Positions 26,131 to 34,846 of a stretch of DNA of 64,000 bases are shown here, in pieces. The number at the start of each line of letters is the position of its first letter. Within the stretch, counting starts at the first letter, position 1. The notes beneath the pieces were generated by a model. That model had not been told where the DNA came from. It made no database searches and saw only the letters and a list, made by a program, of their open reading frames with translations. This DNA comes from Streptomyces caelestis. Its GTDB lineage: Bacteria > Actinomycetota > Actinomycetes > Streptomycetales > Streptomycetaceae. Location: assembly GCF_014205255.1 (NCBI RefSeq), contig NZ_JACHNE010000001.1, positions 4,774,001-4,838,000 on the forward strand, read 5' to 3'. A program made the position numbers and the translations under genes.

Positions 26131-27408
26131 GTGGGCCTTGTCGTGCAGAAGTACGGAGGCTCCTCCGTAGCCGATGCCGAGGGCATCAAGCGCGTCGCCA
26201 AGCGAATCGTGGAAGCGAAGCAGAACGGCAACCAGGTGGTTGCCGTCGTTTCCGCGATGGGCGACACGACGGACGAGCTGATCGATCTCGCCGAGCAGGT
26301 TTCCCCGATGCCTGCCGGGCGCGAGCTCGACATGCTGCTGACCGCCGGAGAGCGGATCTCCATGGCACTGCTGGCCATGGCGATCAAAAAGCTGGGCCAC
26401 GAGGCCCAGTCGTTCACCGGCAGCCAGGCAGGTGTCATCACCGACTCGGTCCACAACAAAGCCCGGATCATCGACGTCACGCCGGGCCGTATCAAGACCT
26501 CGGTGGACGAGGGCAACATCGCGATCGTGGCGGGGTTCCAGGGCGTCAGCCAGGACACCAAGGACATCACCACCCTCGGCCGCGGCGGCTCCGACACCAC
26601 CGCGGTGGCCCTCGCCGCCGCCCTCGACGCCGATGTGTGCGAGATCTACACCGACGTCGACGGCGTGTTCACCGCCGACCCGCGCGTGGTGAAGAAGGCC
26701 CGGAAGATCGACTGGATCTCCCTCGAGGACATGCTCGAGCTGGCGGCATCCGGGTCGAAGGTGCTGCTCCACCGCTGTGTGGAGTACGCCCGCCGGTACG
26801 ACATCCCGATCCACGTCCGGTCCAGCTTCAGCGGACTCCAGGGCACGTGGGTCAGCAGTGAGCCGATTACGCAAGGGGACAAGCAGGTGGAGCAGGCCAT
26901 CATCTCCGGTGTCGCGCACGACACCTCCGAGGCCAAGGTCACGGTCGTCGGCGTGCCGGACAAGCCGGGCGAGGCGGCCGCGATCTTCCGGACGATCTCG
27001 GACGCCGAGATCAACATCGACATGATCGTGCAGAACGTGTCCGCCGCCTCCACGGGTCTGACGGACATCTCCTTCACGCTTCCCAAGGCCGAGGGCCGCA
27101 GGGCCATCGACGCCCTGGAGAAGAACAAGGCCGGCATCGGCTTCGAATCCCTGCGCTACGACGACCAGATCGGGAAGATCTCCCTGGTCGGCGCCGGGAT
27201 GAAGACGAACCCGGGTGTCACGGCCGACTTCTTCAAGGCGCTGTCCGACGCCGGTGTGAACATCGAGCTGATCTCGACCTCCGAGATCCGCATCTCGGTC
27301 GTCACGCGCGCCGACGACGTGCCCGAGGCCGTCCGTGCCGTGCACACCGCGTTCGGGCTCGACTCCGACAGCGACGAGGCCGTCGTCTACGGAGGCACCG
27401 GCCGCTGA
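26131..27408 (+). CDS. ask: Aspartate kinase (alpha subunit reading frame)
   Basis: 425 residues from GTG 26131 with GAGGAGCGC upstream. It phosphorylates aspartate in the first step to lysine, threonine, methionine and diaminopimelate. The catalytic domain begins VVQKYGGSSVADAEGIKRV and has ITTLGRGGSDTTAVALAAAL; two C-terminal ACT regulatory domains (about 265-340 and 345-420) include DKPGEAAAIFRTISDAEINI and INIELISTSEIRISVV. In related actinobacteria the enzyme is inhibited jointly by lysine and threonine. asd starts on its last base. Confidence 0.98.
   Translation: MGLVVQKYGGSSVADAEGIKRVAKRIVEAKQNGNQVVAVVSAMGDTTDELIDLAEQVSPMPAGRELDMLLTAGERISMALLAMAIKKLGHEAQSFTGSQAGVITDSVHNKARIIDVTPGRIKTSVDEGNIAIVAGFQGVSQDTKDITTLGRGGSDTTAVALAAALDADVCEIYTDVDGVFTADPRVVKKARKIDWISLEDMLELAASGSKVLLHRCVEYARRYDIPIHVRSSFSGLQGTWVSSEPITQGDKQVEQAIISGVAHDTSEAKVTVVGVPDKPGEAAAIFRTISDAEINIDMIVQNVSAASTGLTDISFTLPKAEGRRAIDALEKNKAGIGFESLRYDDQIGKISLVGAGMKTNPGVTADFFKALSDAGVNIELISTSEIRISVVTRADDVPEAVRAVHTAFGLDSDSDEAVVYGGTGR
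26887..27408 (+). other. Probable internal start for the aspartokinase beta subunit
   Basis: Within ask, GTG 26887 (residue 253) has AAGGGGA 7 nt upstream and would give a 173-residue protein starting MEQAIISGVAHDTSEAKV. That is the place where class II aspartokinases of corynebacteria and bacilli start their separate beta subunit, consisting of the ACT domains. Seen: the GTG and its ribosome site. Inferred: that the beta subunit is made. Confidence 0.65.
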
Positions 27409-28493
27409 TGGCCGGACTCCGACGGGCCGACCGGCCCGGCCGGTCCGAGCGCCCGACGCTCGCCGTCGTGGGAGCGACCGGGGCCGTCGGCACGGTCATG
27501 CTCCAGATCCTGTCCCACCGGGCGGACGTCTGGGGCGAGATCCGACTGGTCGCCTCCCCGCGCTCGGCCGGCCGCAAGCTGGCCGTGCGCGGCGAGGAGA
27601 CGGAGGTCGTGGCGCTCACCGAGGAAGCATTCGACGGGGTCGACGTCGCCATGTTCGACGTCCCCGACGAGGTCGCCGAGCGGTGGGCGCCCCTGGCCGC
27701 CGCCAAGGGCGCGGTGGTGGTCGACAACTCCGGCACGTTCCGGATGCACCCGGACGTGCCGCTCGTCGTGCCCGAGGTCAACCCGCACACGGTACGCATG
27801 CGTCCGCGCGGCATCATCGCCAACCCCAGCTGCACGACGCTCTCCATGATCGTGGCCCTGGGGGCGCTGCACGCCGAGTTCGGACTGCGCGAACTGGTGG
27901 TCTCCTCGTACCAGGCGGTCAGCGGCGCCGGCCGCGCGGGCGTGGCGACGCTGCGGCAGCAGTTGTCCCTGGTCGCCGGCACGGAGCTGGGGACCAGCCC
28001 CGGTGACGTGCGGCGGGCCGTGGGGGACAGCACCGGGCCGTTCTCCGAGCCGGTCGCGCTGAACGTCGTGCCGTGGGCCGGGTCGCCGCGCGAGGACGGC
28101 TGGTCGTCGGAGGAGATGAAGGTCCGGGACGAGTCCCGCAAGATCCTCGGGCTGCCCCACCTGCCCGTGGCCGTCACCTGCGTCCGCGTTCCGGTGATCA
28201 CCACGCATTCGCTGACCGTGCACGCCCGCTTCGAGGGCGAGGTCACCGTCGACAAGGCCCGCGAGATCCTCGCCACCGCGCCCGGGGTCGTGCTGTTCGA
28301 CAACCCGGCCGCGGGGGAGTTCCCCACCCCCGCCGACGTGGTCGGCACCGACCCGACGTGGGTCGGGCGGGTGCGGCGGGCGCTGGACGACCCGACGGCG
28401 CTCGAACTGTTCGTCTGCGGGGACAACCTGCGCAAGGGTTCCGCGCTCAACACCGCCCAGATCGCCGAACTGGTGGCCGCCGAGCTCTCGTGA
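27408..28493 (+). CDS. asd: Aspartate-semialdehyde dehydrogenase
   Basis: 361 residues from ATG 27408, overlapping the ask stop by one base (TGATG). It reduces aspartyl phosphate to aspartate semialdehyde with NADPH. Present are the dinucleotide motif VVGATGAVGTVMLQIL after a short Arg-rich extension, SPRSAGRKL, the catalytic Cys at 142 in NPSCTT, SSYQAVSGAGRAG and the active-site HSLTVHARFEG. It forms a two-gene operon with ask. Confidence 0.97.
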   Translation: MAGLRRADRPGRSERPTLAVVGATGAVGTVMLQILSHRADVWGEIRLVASPRSAGRKLAVRGEETEVVALTEEAFDGVDVAMFDVPDEVAERWAPLAAAKGAVVVDNSGTFRMHPDVPLVVPEVNPHTVRMRPRGIIANPSCTTLSMIVALGALHAEFGLRELVVSSYQAVSGAGRAGVATLRQQLSLVAGTELGTSPGDVRRAVGDSTGPFSEPVALNVVPWAGSPREDGWSSEEMKVRDESRKILGLPHLPVAVTCVRVPVITTHSLTVHARFEGEVTVDKAREILATAPGVVLFDNPAAGEFPTPADVVGTDPTWVGRVRRALDDPTALELFVCGDNLRKGSALNTAQIAELVAAELS

Positions 28494-28669
28494 CGGGCCG
28501 CGGTGGCCGCCGCCGGGTTCTCGTGAAGGTGCCCGGTTTTCGTGAAGTTTCGGACGCCGAAAACCTCCGGCCGGTGTCATAGGCGGTTTGTAGGATCTCT
28601 GTACGACATGTGAGCCGGTCGATGGTCCGGACCACTTGTCCCGAACCCCCTCGGCATCCGAGGATTTAC

Positions 28670-28705
28670 CTCCCCGCCCTCCGCAACCGTGCGGAGGGCG
28701 GGGAG
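28670..28705. terminator. Perfect 15-bp stem terminator after ask-asd
   Basis: ctccccgccctccgc / gcggagggcggggag pair perfectly around AACCGT, followed by CGTCTTTGC. It lies 177 bp past the asd stop in the 448-bp gap (28494-28941) before the sigma gene. The rest of that gap shows no convincing gene and should hold the sigma gene's promoter. Confidence 0.8.
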
Positions 28706-28941
28706 CGTCTTTGCGGTCGCCCTTCCGGGCCGTGGGACACCTTCAGGCGTGGGGACGCCTGGCACCGGACGTGGGGACGCCCGGTCATATCTGGACATAG
28801 GGGAAGAGCGGGACGCATGAGGGCATGTGATGCACCATCTGTTGTGCTGCCTGACGCGGGTAGAACGCCGACGGTCGAGATCGGCGTGAAAGAGATGCCC
28901 GGCACGTACAACCCTCACGGGGGTGCGCGTGTCCAACAGGC

Positions 28942-29616
28942 GTGGCAGAGGTACTCGACTTCAGCGCGGCACGCGGCACGGTCCTTCGACCGCCCCGTCC
29001 GGCGGCTCTACGACCCCGTATGCCCGGTACTCCCGGTGGCATGCCGGTGATCGCGCCCGTGCCCGCAGCGCGGCCGGCCCGCATCCCGAACCAGCGTGAC
29101 GGCGCCGAGGACGGTGTCGCGGCCGGGACCACCGTCGACCACCTCACCGAGACCTACCGGGCGCACTACCGCTCGCTGCTCGGTCTCGCGGCCCTCCTCC
29201 TCGACGACACCGCCTCCTGCGAGGACGTCGTCCAGGAGGCCTTCATCCGCGTCCACTCGGCCCGCAAGCGGGTCCGCGATCCCGAGAAGACCCTGGCGTA
29301 CCTGCGTCAGACGGTCGTCAACCTGTCGCGCTCGGCACTGCGCCGCCGCATCCTCGGCCTGAAGCTGCTGTCGAAGCCCATGCCCGACATGGCGAGCGCC
29401 GAGGAAGGCGCCTACGACCAGCTGGAGCGCGACTCCCTCATCAAGGCGATGAAGAACCTCCAGCGCCGTCAGCGCGAGGTGCTGGTGCTGCGCTACTTCG
29501 CGGACATGACCGAGGCCCAGGTCGCCGAGACCCTCGGCATATCCCTGGGCTCGGTCAAGGCGTACGGCTCGCGCGGTATCGCGGCGCTCCGGCTGGCCAT
29601 GGAGGCGCCGGCATGA
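28942..29616 (+). CDS. ECF sigma factor (SigE family)
   Basis: 224 residues from GTG 28942; a later in-frame start (ATG 29041) would remove the Pro/Arg-rich N terminus. Region 2 is TYRAHYRSLLGLAALLL, CEDVVQEAFIRVHSAR and TLAYLRQTVVNLSRSALRR; region 4 is LQRRQREVLVLRYFADMTE, VAETLGISLGSVKAYGSRG. It directs RNA polymerase to a specific promoter set. The next gene overlaps by 4 nt and encodes a single-pass membrane protein, the usual arrangement for sigma and anti-sigma. Confidence 0.93.
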   Translation: MAEVLDFSAARGTVLRPPRPAALRPRMPGTPGGMPVIAPVPAARPARIPNQRDGAEDGVAAGTTVDHLTETYRAHYRSLLGLAALLLDDTASCEDVVQEAFIRVHSARKRVRDPEKTLAYLRQTVVNLSRSALRRRILGLKLLSKPMPDMASAEEGAYDQLERDSLIKAMKNLQRRQREVLVLRYFADMTEAQVAETLGISLGSVKAYGSRGIAALRLAMEAPA

Positions 29617-30779
29617 GCGACGGCAATGACGCGCGCCGGGACGGGCGCGACCGGCACGAGCCCTTCGAGTGGCACGCGCCGACACAACTGCACAGACAAG
29701 ATCCGAAGCAATCGCACGCTGGGAACGGAACTGTGAACCACGGCCTGGACGACCAGAGCCCCAAGGGGTTCGACTCGGACGAGCTGGATCTGCGCAGGAT
29801 GCTGCACGAAGCGGTGCAGGAAGTGGAACCGCGCGACGGCACGCTGGACTATCTGCGGAAGGCGGTGCCCCAGCGGCGGACCCGCAAGCGGCAGGCCGTC
29901 GTCGGCATGGCCGCCGCCGCGCTGTTCATCGGCACGGCCGTCCCCGCCCTCGTACACGTCTCCAACTCCACCGGCTCCGAGGCCAACCCGTCCGTCGCCG
30001 GCCACGCCTCCCAGACCCAGGGCGGCACGAGCGACGGCAAGGGCCCGGACGGCGGCGAGAGTTCCGCGGGCGGCTCCCCCGGCAAGACCGAGGGCAAGGA
30101 AAAGGGCGACAAGAAGCAGAAGGACAAGGAAAGCAAGGGCACCGGCGCCTCTGCCGGGGCGACCGAGGGTGCCGGCCCGTCCTCCACCGCCGCCGCCGGC
30201 ATCCAGGCCTGCACCGCCGCCCAGCTCGGCCCCGCCGCCGGCAGCAGCGCGGCCCCCGACTCCACCGGCGCGGTCTACGGCTCCTTCCGTGTCACCAACG
30301 TCTCCGGGGCGAGCTGTACGGTCAGCGACCCCGGCTCGGTGAGCCCGCTGGCGCAGGGCGCGGCCGACCCGAGCAAGATCGTCACGGCCCGGCACACGGC
30401 CGGGGACGCGGCGGCCGGCCTGCCCGACCCGTCCCTGGAGGCCGCCCAGCTGGTGCTCTCGCCGGGCGCCGCCTACGACGTGAAGTTCGCCTGGGTCCCC
30501 ACGGAGACCTGCCCCGCCCCCGGCGGCGACCCGGACCCCGACCCCGACCCCACTCCCGACCCCACCCCGACGGAGGACAGCGCGGCAGCGGGCGGCACCT
30601 CCACCGGCGGCGACACGGGCACGGGCACGGCCCCGCAACTGGCCAGGGAGGACGGCACGGTCGACGGCAGCGTGGCGGTGACGTACACGCCCGCGACCGG
30701 CTCGGGCGCGGGCTCGGTGACGGTGTCCAACGCGTGTGCCGGGACGGTCTACTGGACGGGTGTGCTGGCGGCGTCGTAG
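29613..30779 (+). CDS. Single-pass membrane protein, candidate anti-sigma partner
   Basis: 388 residues, overlapping the sigma stop (ATGA). A cytoplasmic N-terminal region (about 1-95) includes LDLRRMLHEAVQEVEPRDG and the basic RRTRKRQAVVG; one helix (MAAAALFIGTAVPALV, about 98-115) leads to a disordered Lys/Gly/Ser-rich spacer and an extracytoplasmic domain with DUF4232-like pattern (GSFRVTNVSGASCTVSDPG, and paired Cys). No classical HxxxCxxC zinc motif is present, so the anti-sigma role is inferred from coupling and topology only. Confidence 0.8.
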   Translation: MSDGNDARRDGRDRHEPFEWHAPTQLHRQDPKQSHAGNGTVNHGLDDQSPKGFDSDELDLRRMLHEAVQEVEPRDGTLDYLRKAVPQRRTRKRQAVVGMAAAALFIGTAVPALVHVSNSTGSEANPSVAGHASQTQGGTSDGKGPDGGESSAGGSPGKTEGKEKGDKKQKDKESKGTGASAGATEGAGPSSTAAAGIQACTAAQLGPAAGSSAAPDSTGAVYGSFRVTNVSGASCTVSDPGSVSPLAQGAADPSKIVTARHTAGDAAAGLPDPSLEAAQLVLSPGAAYDVKFAWVPTETCPAPGGDPDPDPDPTPDPTPTEDSAAAGGTSTGGDTGTGTAPQLAREDGTVDGSVAVTYTPATGSGAGSVTVSNACAGTVYWTGVLAAS

Positions 30780-30840
30780 CCGCGTGGCAGCGGGCGGCTG
30801 GTCCCGCCGAGCTGCGGGCAGTCGTGCCGCCGGGGCGATG

Positions 30841-30935
30841 GGGGTCCCCCCTGCTCGAGCGAAGCCGAGAGCTTGGGGGAGGGTGGGCGCTGGGGGTACC
30901 CCCTGCTCGAAGAGCTTGGGGGAGGCACCCCGCCA
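30841..30935. repeat. Two copies of a Streptomyces intergenic inverted repeat
   Basis: Copy 1 (about 30842-30881) and copy 2 (about 30893-30930) share ccctgctcga...gagcttgggg. Each can fold (ccccctgctcga against agcttgggggagg). A third copy lies inverted at 34651-34680 after another gene. Such elements recur between genes in Streptomyces and probably act as terminators. Confidence 0.7.
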
Positions 30936-30977
30936 CGCCGGGCTGCGGACCCGCCCGCCCTCAGCGGCGACGCCGCG

Positions 30978-31772
30978 TCACTTGGCGCCGGCCTCCGCGG
31001 CAACAGGCTCCTCCTCCGGCACCAGGCCGAGCTCCGCGTCCCGCGCGAACTCCACCTCACGCCGCAGCAACCGGAACCACATGAAGATCACAAACCCCAC
31101 GAAGGCGAACCACTCGGCGGTGTAACCCAGGTTCTGGAACGCCTTCAGATCCAGCCCGGTGTCCGGCGGCGCACTCGCCGGCACCGCCTTCATCCCGGAG
31201 TCACCCTTCGCCAACGTGACCCACGCGTCGTACACGTCGTACGGCACCAGATTCACCAAAGACGCCGCACTGATCGCCGCGGTCTGCCCGGCCGGCAGCC
31301 CGCCCTGCGCACTGACGCCGTTGTCCCCGGGGGTCTCGGACGCCTGGAGCGCCCCGGTGACCGTGACCTCACCGGCGGGCGGCGCGGGCGCCTTGGCCGC
31401 GTCGGCGGCACCGGGCAGCCAGCCCCGGACCACCGGCAGCGCCTCACCCGAGTCGGTGCGCAGCAGCGTCAGCACGTAGAAACCCTGCTTGCCGTCGAGC
31501 TCCCGGCCGGGCACCAGCAACTGCTTGCCGTAGCGGCCGGTCGCGGTGACCTGCTTGCCGGACGTCGCCTTGGTCACCGGCAGCATCTCCCCGAGCGGCC
31601 GGGGCGCCTCGTGCCGGGCCTCGGCGACCTGCTCGGTCGCTGTGCGATGGTCCTGCACACGGTCCTCGAACCGGCCCAGCTGCCAGGACCCCATGAAGAT
31701 GCAGAAGGGGATGGACAACAGCACGAAGACGTTGATCCCCCACCATCGGGGCGTCAGCAGAAACCGGTACAC
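30978..31772 (-). CDS. SURF1-family cytochrome oxidase biogenesis protein
   Basis: 264 residues from GTG 31772. Two transmembrane helices at the ends (WWGINVFVLLSIPFCIFMG and TAEWFAFVGFVIFMWFRLL) flank an external domain with the family's WQLGRFEDRVQDHR, VTATGRYGKQLLVPGR, GFYVLTLLRTDSGEALPV and VVRGWLP. SURF1 helps insert haem into cytochrome c oxidase. Monocistronic, convergent with the putative anti-sigma gene across a repeat-rich gap. Confidence 0.93.
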   Translation of the reverse strand: MYRFLLTPRWWGINVFVLLSIPFCIFMGSWQLGRFEDRVQDHRTATEQVAEARHEAPRPLGEMLPVTKATSGKQVTATGRYGKQLLVPGRELDGKQGFYVLTLLRTDSGEALPVVRGWLPGAADAAKAPAPPAGEVTVTGALQASETPGDNGVSAQGGLPAGQTAAISAASLVNLVPYDVYDAWVTLAKGDSGMKAVPASAPPDTGLDLKAFQNLGYTAEWFAFVGFVIFMWFRLLRREVEFARDAELGLVPEEEPVAAEAGAK

Positions 31773-31839
31773 ACCCTTACGGTACGGGGCTGCCGGGCGG
31801 GTCCGGCCTGCGGGGTCGGTACGACTCGGTACCGCTTCG

Positions 31840-32664
31840 TCAGTCTTTGCGGGCCCGGACCGAGTACATCAGCGGGATCCGCGGGCGGTCCGCCGGGTAG
31901 CGGAAGTAGCCGTCCCGCCGCTCGAAGCACCCGAACCGCCGGAACAGCGAGACGTCGTGCTCGTGCAGGAACTCGATGCGCAGCCCGGCCGCCGCCAGGG
32001 CCGAGACGACCTCGCCGACCGGGTGCTGCCACTCCACGCGCCGGTTGTGGACGAACTCGGCGCCCTCGGCCGCGTACGAACCCGGCCTCTCCTCGATCCA
32101 GGCGTCACGGGCGAAGTAGTCGTACGTGATCCGCGAGCCGGTCTCGTCGTCCAGGACATCGGTCAGCGGATGGAACTCGGAGAGGTACAGGAACCCGCCG
32201 GGCGCCACCAGCGAGGCCGCCGTCTCGGCCCAGCGCCCGATGTCGGGCAGCCAGCACAGGGCGCCGACGCCGGTGTAGACGATGTCGTACGACGGGTCCG
32301 GAACCGCGGTGGCCGCGTCGTACACGTCCGCCGCGACGAAAGCCGCCCGGTCCTGGCCGAGGCCGAGCTCGCGCGCGAGGCCGCGAGCGATGTCGACCGC
32401 CGGTGCGGAGAAGTCGAGGCCGACGACGCGGTCGGCGCCGTGCCGGGCCCACGACAGGGTGTCGAGGCCGATATGGCATTGCAGATGCAGCAGCGAGCGG
32501 CCGGAGACGTCACCGACCTCGGCGATCTCGAAGTCGCGCAGGGGGTCCTGGCCGGCCCTGAAGGCGTCGAGGTCGTAGAAATCGCCCGCGGTGTGCAGCG
32601 GGACCCGTTCGTCCCAGTGGGCGCGGTTGGCCTCGTGCCAGTCTGCCGGGGTGGGGGAGTACAT
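31840..32664 (-). CDS. Class I SAM-dependent methyltransferase
   Basis: 274 residues from ATG 32664, with AGGAG 8 nt upstream. N-terminal WHEANRAHWDERVPLH, motif I-like LLHLQCHIGLDTLSWA, acidic VVGLDFSAPAVDIA, DIVYTGVGALCWLPDIGRW and APGGFLYLSEFHPL show a small-molecule methyltransferase. It sits 67 bp downstream-to-upstream of SURF1 on the same strand. The acceptor is unknown. Confidence 0.9.
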   Translation of the reverse strand: MYSPTPADWHEANRAHWDERVPLHTAGDFYDLDAFRAGQDPLRDFEIAEVGDVSGRSLLHLQCHIGLDTLSWARHGADRVVGLDFSAPAVDIARGLARELGLGQDRAAFVAADVYDAATAVPDPSYDIVYTGVGALCWLPDIGRWAETAASLVAPGGFLYLSEFHPLTDVLDDETGSRITYDYFARDAWIEERPGSYAAEGAEFVHNRRVEWQHPVGEVVSALAAAGLRIEFLHEHDVSLFRRFGCFERRDGYFRYPADRPRIPLMYSVRARKD

Positions 32665-32777
32665 GAGGGTCACTCCTGAGCTGCCGATGACCTGCTGGGA
32701 AGGGGAACCGGTGGAGGTTATCCACAGGCTGGGGACCTCGCCAGCGAATTGTCGGCGAGGGCGTGCACTATGGGGCC

Positions 32778-34637
32778 ATGACTGAGAGCAACGGATCCGA
32801 CGCGCGGGATCAGCGGGACCAGCAGGAGCAAGAGGTACAGGCGGGCCGGCAGGAGCGGATGCCGGACTGGGAGAAGCGCTTCCGGGCACCCCGGGTGTCC
32901 CTGCCCGACTGGGCTGAGGACGCGCCCGACCGCTCCCTGTTCGTGTCGAACGCGACGGGGACGTACGAGCTGTACGCCTGGGACCGGTCGACGGGCGGGC
33001 AGCGCCAGGTGACGGACCGGCCGAACGGCACGACGGACGGCGTCCTGTCACCGGACGGCGCCTGGATCTGGTGGTTCGACGACAAGGACGGCGACGAGTT
33101 CGGCGTCTGGCGCCGCCAGCCCTTCACGGGCGGCCCGGACGAACTCGCCGCCGAGGGCCTGGACCCCTCCTACCCGGCGGGCCTCGCCCTCGGCCGCGAC
33201 GGGCGCACGGCGGTCGTCGGCCGCTCGACCGACGAGGACGGCACGACGATCCACCTCGTCCGCACCGGTGAGGACCCGGTGGAGATCTACCGCCACCGCG
33301 AGTCGGCCGGCGTCGGCGACCTCTCCCACGACGGCTCGCTCATCGCCATCGAGCACACCGAGCACGGCGACGCCATGCACTCCGCCCTGCGCGTCCTGCG
33401 CACCGACGGCACCCCGGTCGCCGACCTCGACGACACCGAGGGCGGTACGCGCGAGCTCGGCCTGGAGGTCCTCGGCTTCGCCCCCGTCGACGGTGACACC
33501 CGCCTCCTCATCGGCCACCAGCGCCGGGGCCGCTGGGAGCCCCTGGTCTGGGACGTCGCCTCCGGCGAGGAGTCGGACCTGGCGCTGGAGCTGCCGGGCG
33601 ACGTCAGTGCCGAGTGGTACCCGGACGGCAGCGGCCTGCTCATCGCGCACAGCTTCGAGGCCCGCAGCGAGCTGTTCCGCTACGACCTGGCGAGCCGCGC
33701 CCTCACCGAGATCCCGACCCCGCCCGGCACGGTGTCCGGCGCCACGGCCCGGCCCGACGGCAGCGTGGAGTACCTGTGGTCCTCGGCCGCCGAACCGTCG
33801 GCGGTCCGCTCCACGGCCGGCGGTGTCGTGCTCGACCCGCCCGGCATGAAGTCGCCCGGCTCGGTGCCGGTGGAGGACGTGTGGGTGGAAGGGCCAGGCG
33901 GCCGCATCCACGCACTCGTCCAGAAGCCGAAGGGCACCACCGGCCCACTCCCCACGGTCTTCGACATCCACGGCGGCCCGACCTGGCACGACAGCGACTC
34001 CTTCGCGGCGGGCCCGGCGGCGTGGGTCGACCACGGCTACGCGGTGGTCCGGGTCAACTACCGCGGCTCGACGGGCTACGGCCGTGCCTGGACGGACGCC
34101 CTGAAGCACCGCGTGGGCCTCATCGAACTGGAGGACATCGCCGCGGTCCGCGAATGGGCCGTCACTTCCGGCCTCGCCGACCCCGACCGCCTCATCCTCA
34201 CCGGCGGTTCCTGGGGCGGCTACCTCACCCTCCTCGGCCTCGGCGTCCAGCCCGACGCGTGGGCCCTGGGCATCGCGGCGGTCCCCGTCGCCGACTACGT
34301 CACGGCGTACCACGACGAGATGGAAGCGCTGAAGGCGATGGACCGCACACTCCTCGGCGGCACCCCCGAAGAGGTCCCCGACCGCTTCGAGGCCTCCTCC
34401 CCCCTCACCTACGTCGACCAGGTCAAGGCCCCGGTCTACATCTCGGCCGGCGTCAACGACCCCCGCTGCCCCATCCGCCAGATCGAGAACTACGTCAAGC
34501 GCCTGGAGGCGAGAGGCGCGGTCCACGAGGTGTACCGCTACGACGCCGGGCACGGGTCGCTGGTGGTGGACGAGCGGATCAAGCAGGTGCGGCTGGAGCT
34601 GGAGTTCGCGGAGAGGTACGTGAACCGACAGTCGTAA
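32778..34637 (+). CDS. S9-family prolyl oligopeptidase
   Basis: 619 residues from ATG 32778 (the frame also offers GTG 32763). The N-terminal beta-propeller (about 40-370; repeats such as LFVSNATGTYELYAWDRST) caps a C-terminal alpha/beta hydrolase: oxyanion region VFDIHGGPTW, nucleophile Ser at 478 in GGSWGGY, Asp in AGVNDPRCP and His in DAGHGSL. No signal peptide, so cytosolic. It cleaves short peptides, possibly acylaminoacyl or prolyl. Confidence 0.95.
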   Translation: MTESNGSDARDQRDQQEQEVQAGRQERMPDWEKRFRAPRVSLPDWAEDAPDRSLFVSNATGTYELYAWDRSTGGQRQVTDRPNGTTDGVLSPDGAWIWWFDDKDGDEFGVWRRQPFTGGPDELAAEGLDPSYPAGLALGRDGRTAVVGRSTDEDGTTIHLVRTGEDPVEIYRHRESAGVGDLSHDGSLIAIEHTEHGDAMHSALRVLRTDGTPVADLDDTEGGTRELGLEVLGFAPVDGDTRLLIGHQRRGRWEPLVWDVASGEESDLALELPGDVSAEWYPDGSGLLIAHSFEARSELFRYDLASRALTEIPTPPGTVSGATARPDGSVEYLWSSAAEPSAVRSTAGGVVLDPPGMKSPGSVPVEDVWVEGPGGRIHALVQKPKGTTGPLPTVFDIHGGPTWHDSDSFAAGPAAWVDHGYAVVRVNYRGSTGYGRAWTDALKHRVGLIELEDIAAVREWAVTSGLADPDRLILTGGSWGGYLTLLGLGVQPDAWALGIAAVPVADYVTAYHDEMEALKAMDRTLLGGTPEEVPDRFEASSPLTYVDQVKAPVYISAGVNDPRCPIRQIENYVKRLEARGAVHEVYRYDAGHGSLVVDERIKQVRLELEFAERYVNRQS

Positions 34638-34650
34638 GCCGCGGTCAGTC

Positions 34651-34818
34651 GTGCCTCCCCCAAGCTCTTCGAGCAGGGGCCCCAGGCGGCACGGGTGGGC
34701 GCGGGCGGCACCCCGCTGTGCCGGGTTGCGCCCCGGCCTCAGCCTCCACGCCGCGCATCTCGTAGCACCGGGCTGCGCCCCCCCGGGCCTCAACCCTTGC
34801 GCCGCACACCTCGTAACG
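34651..34818. repeat. Intergenic repeat cluster
   Basis: 34651-34680 is an inverted copy of the ccctgctcgaagagcttggg element seen at 30.9 kb. It is followed by two diverged direct repeats (34713-34767 and 34768-34818) sharing gccgggttgcgccc-type starts and catctcgta / cacctcgta ends. A related cacctcgtagcgcc string occurs at 16107-16120. Non-coding; between convergent genes. Confidence 0.65.
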
Positions 34819-34846
34819 CCGAGCTGTGAAGCCCACGGCTCGGCGA

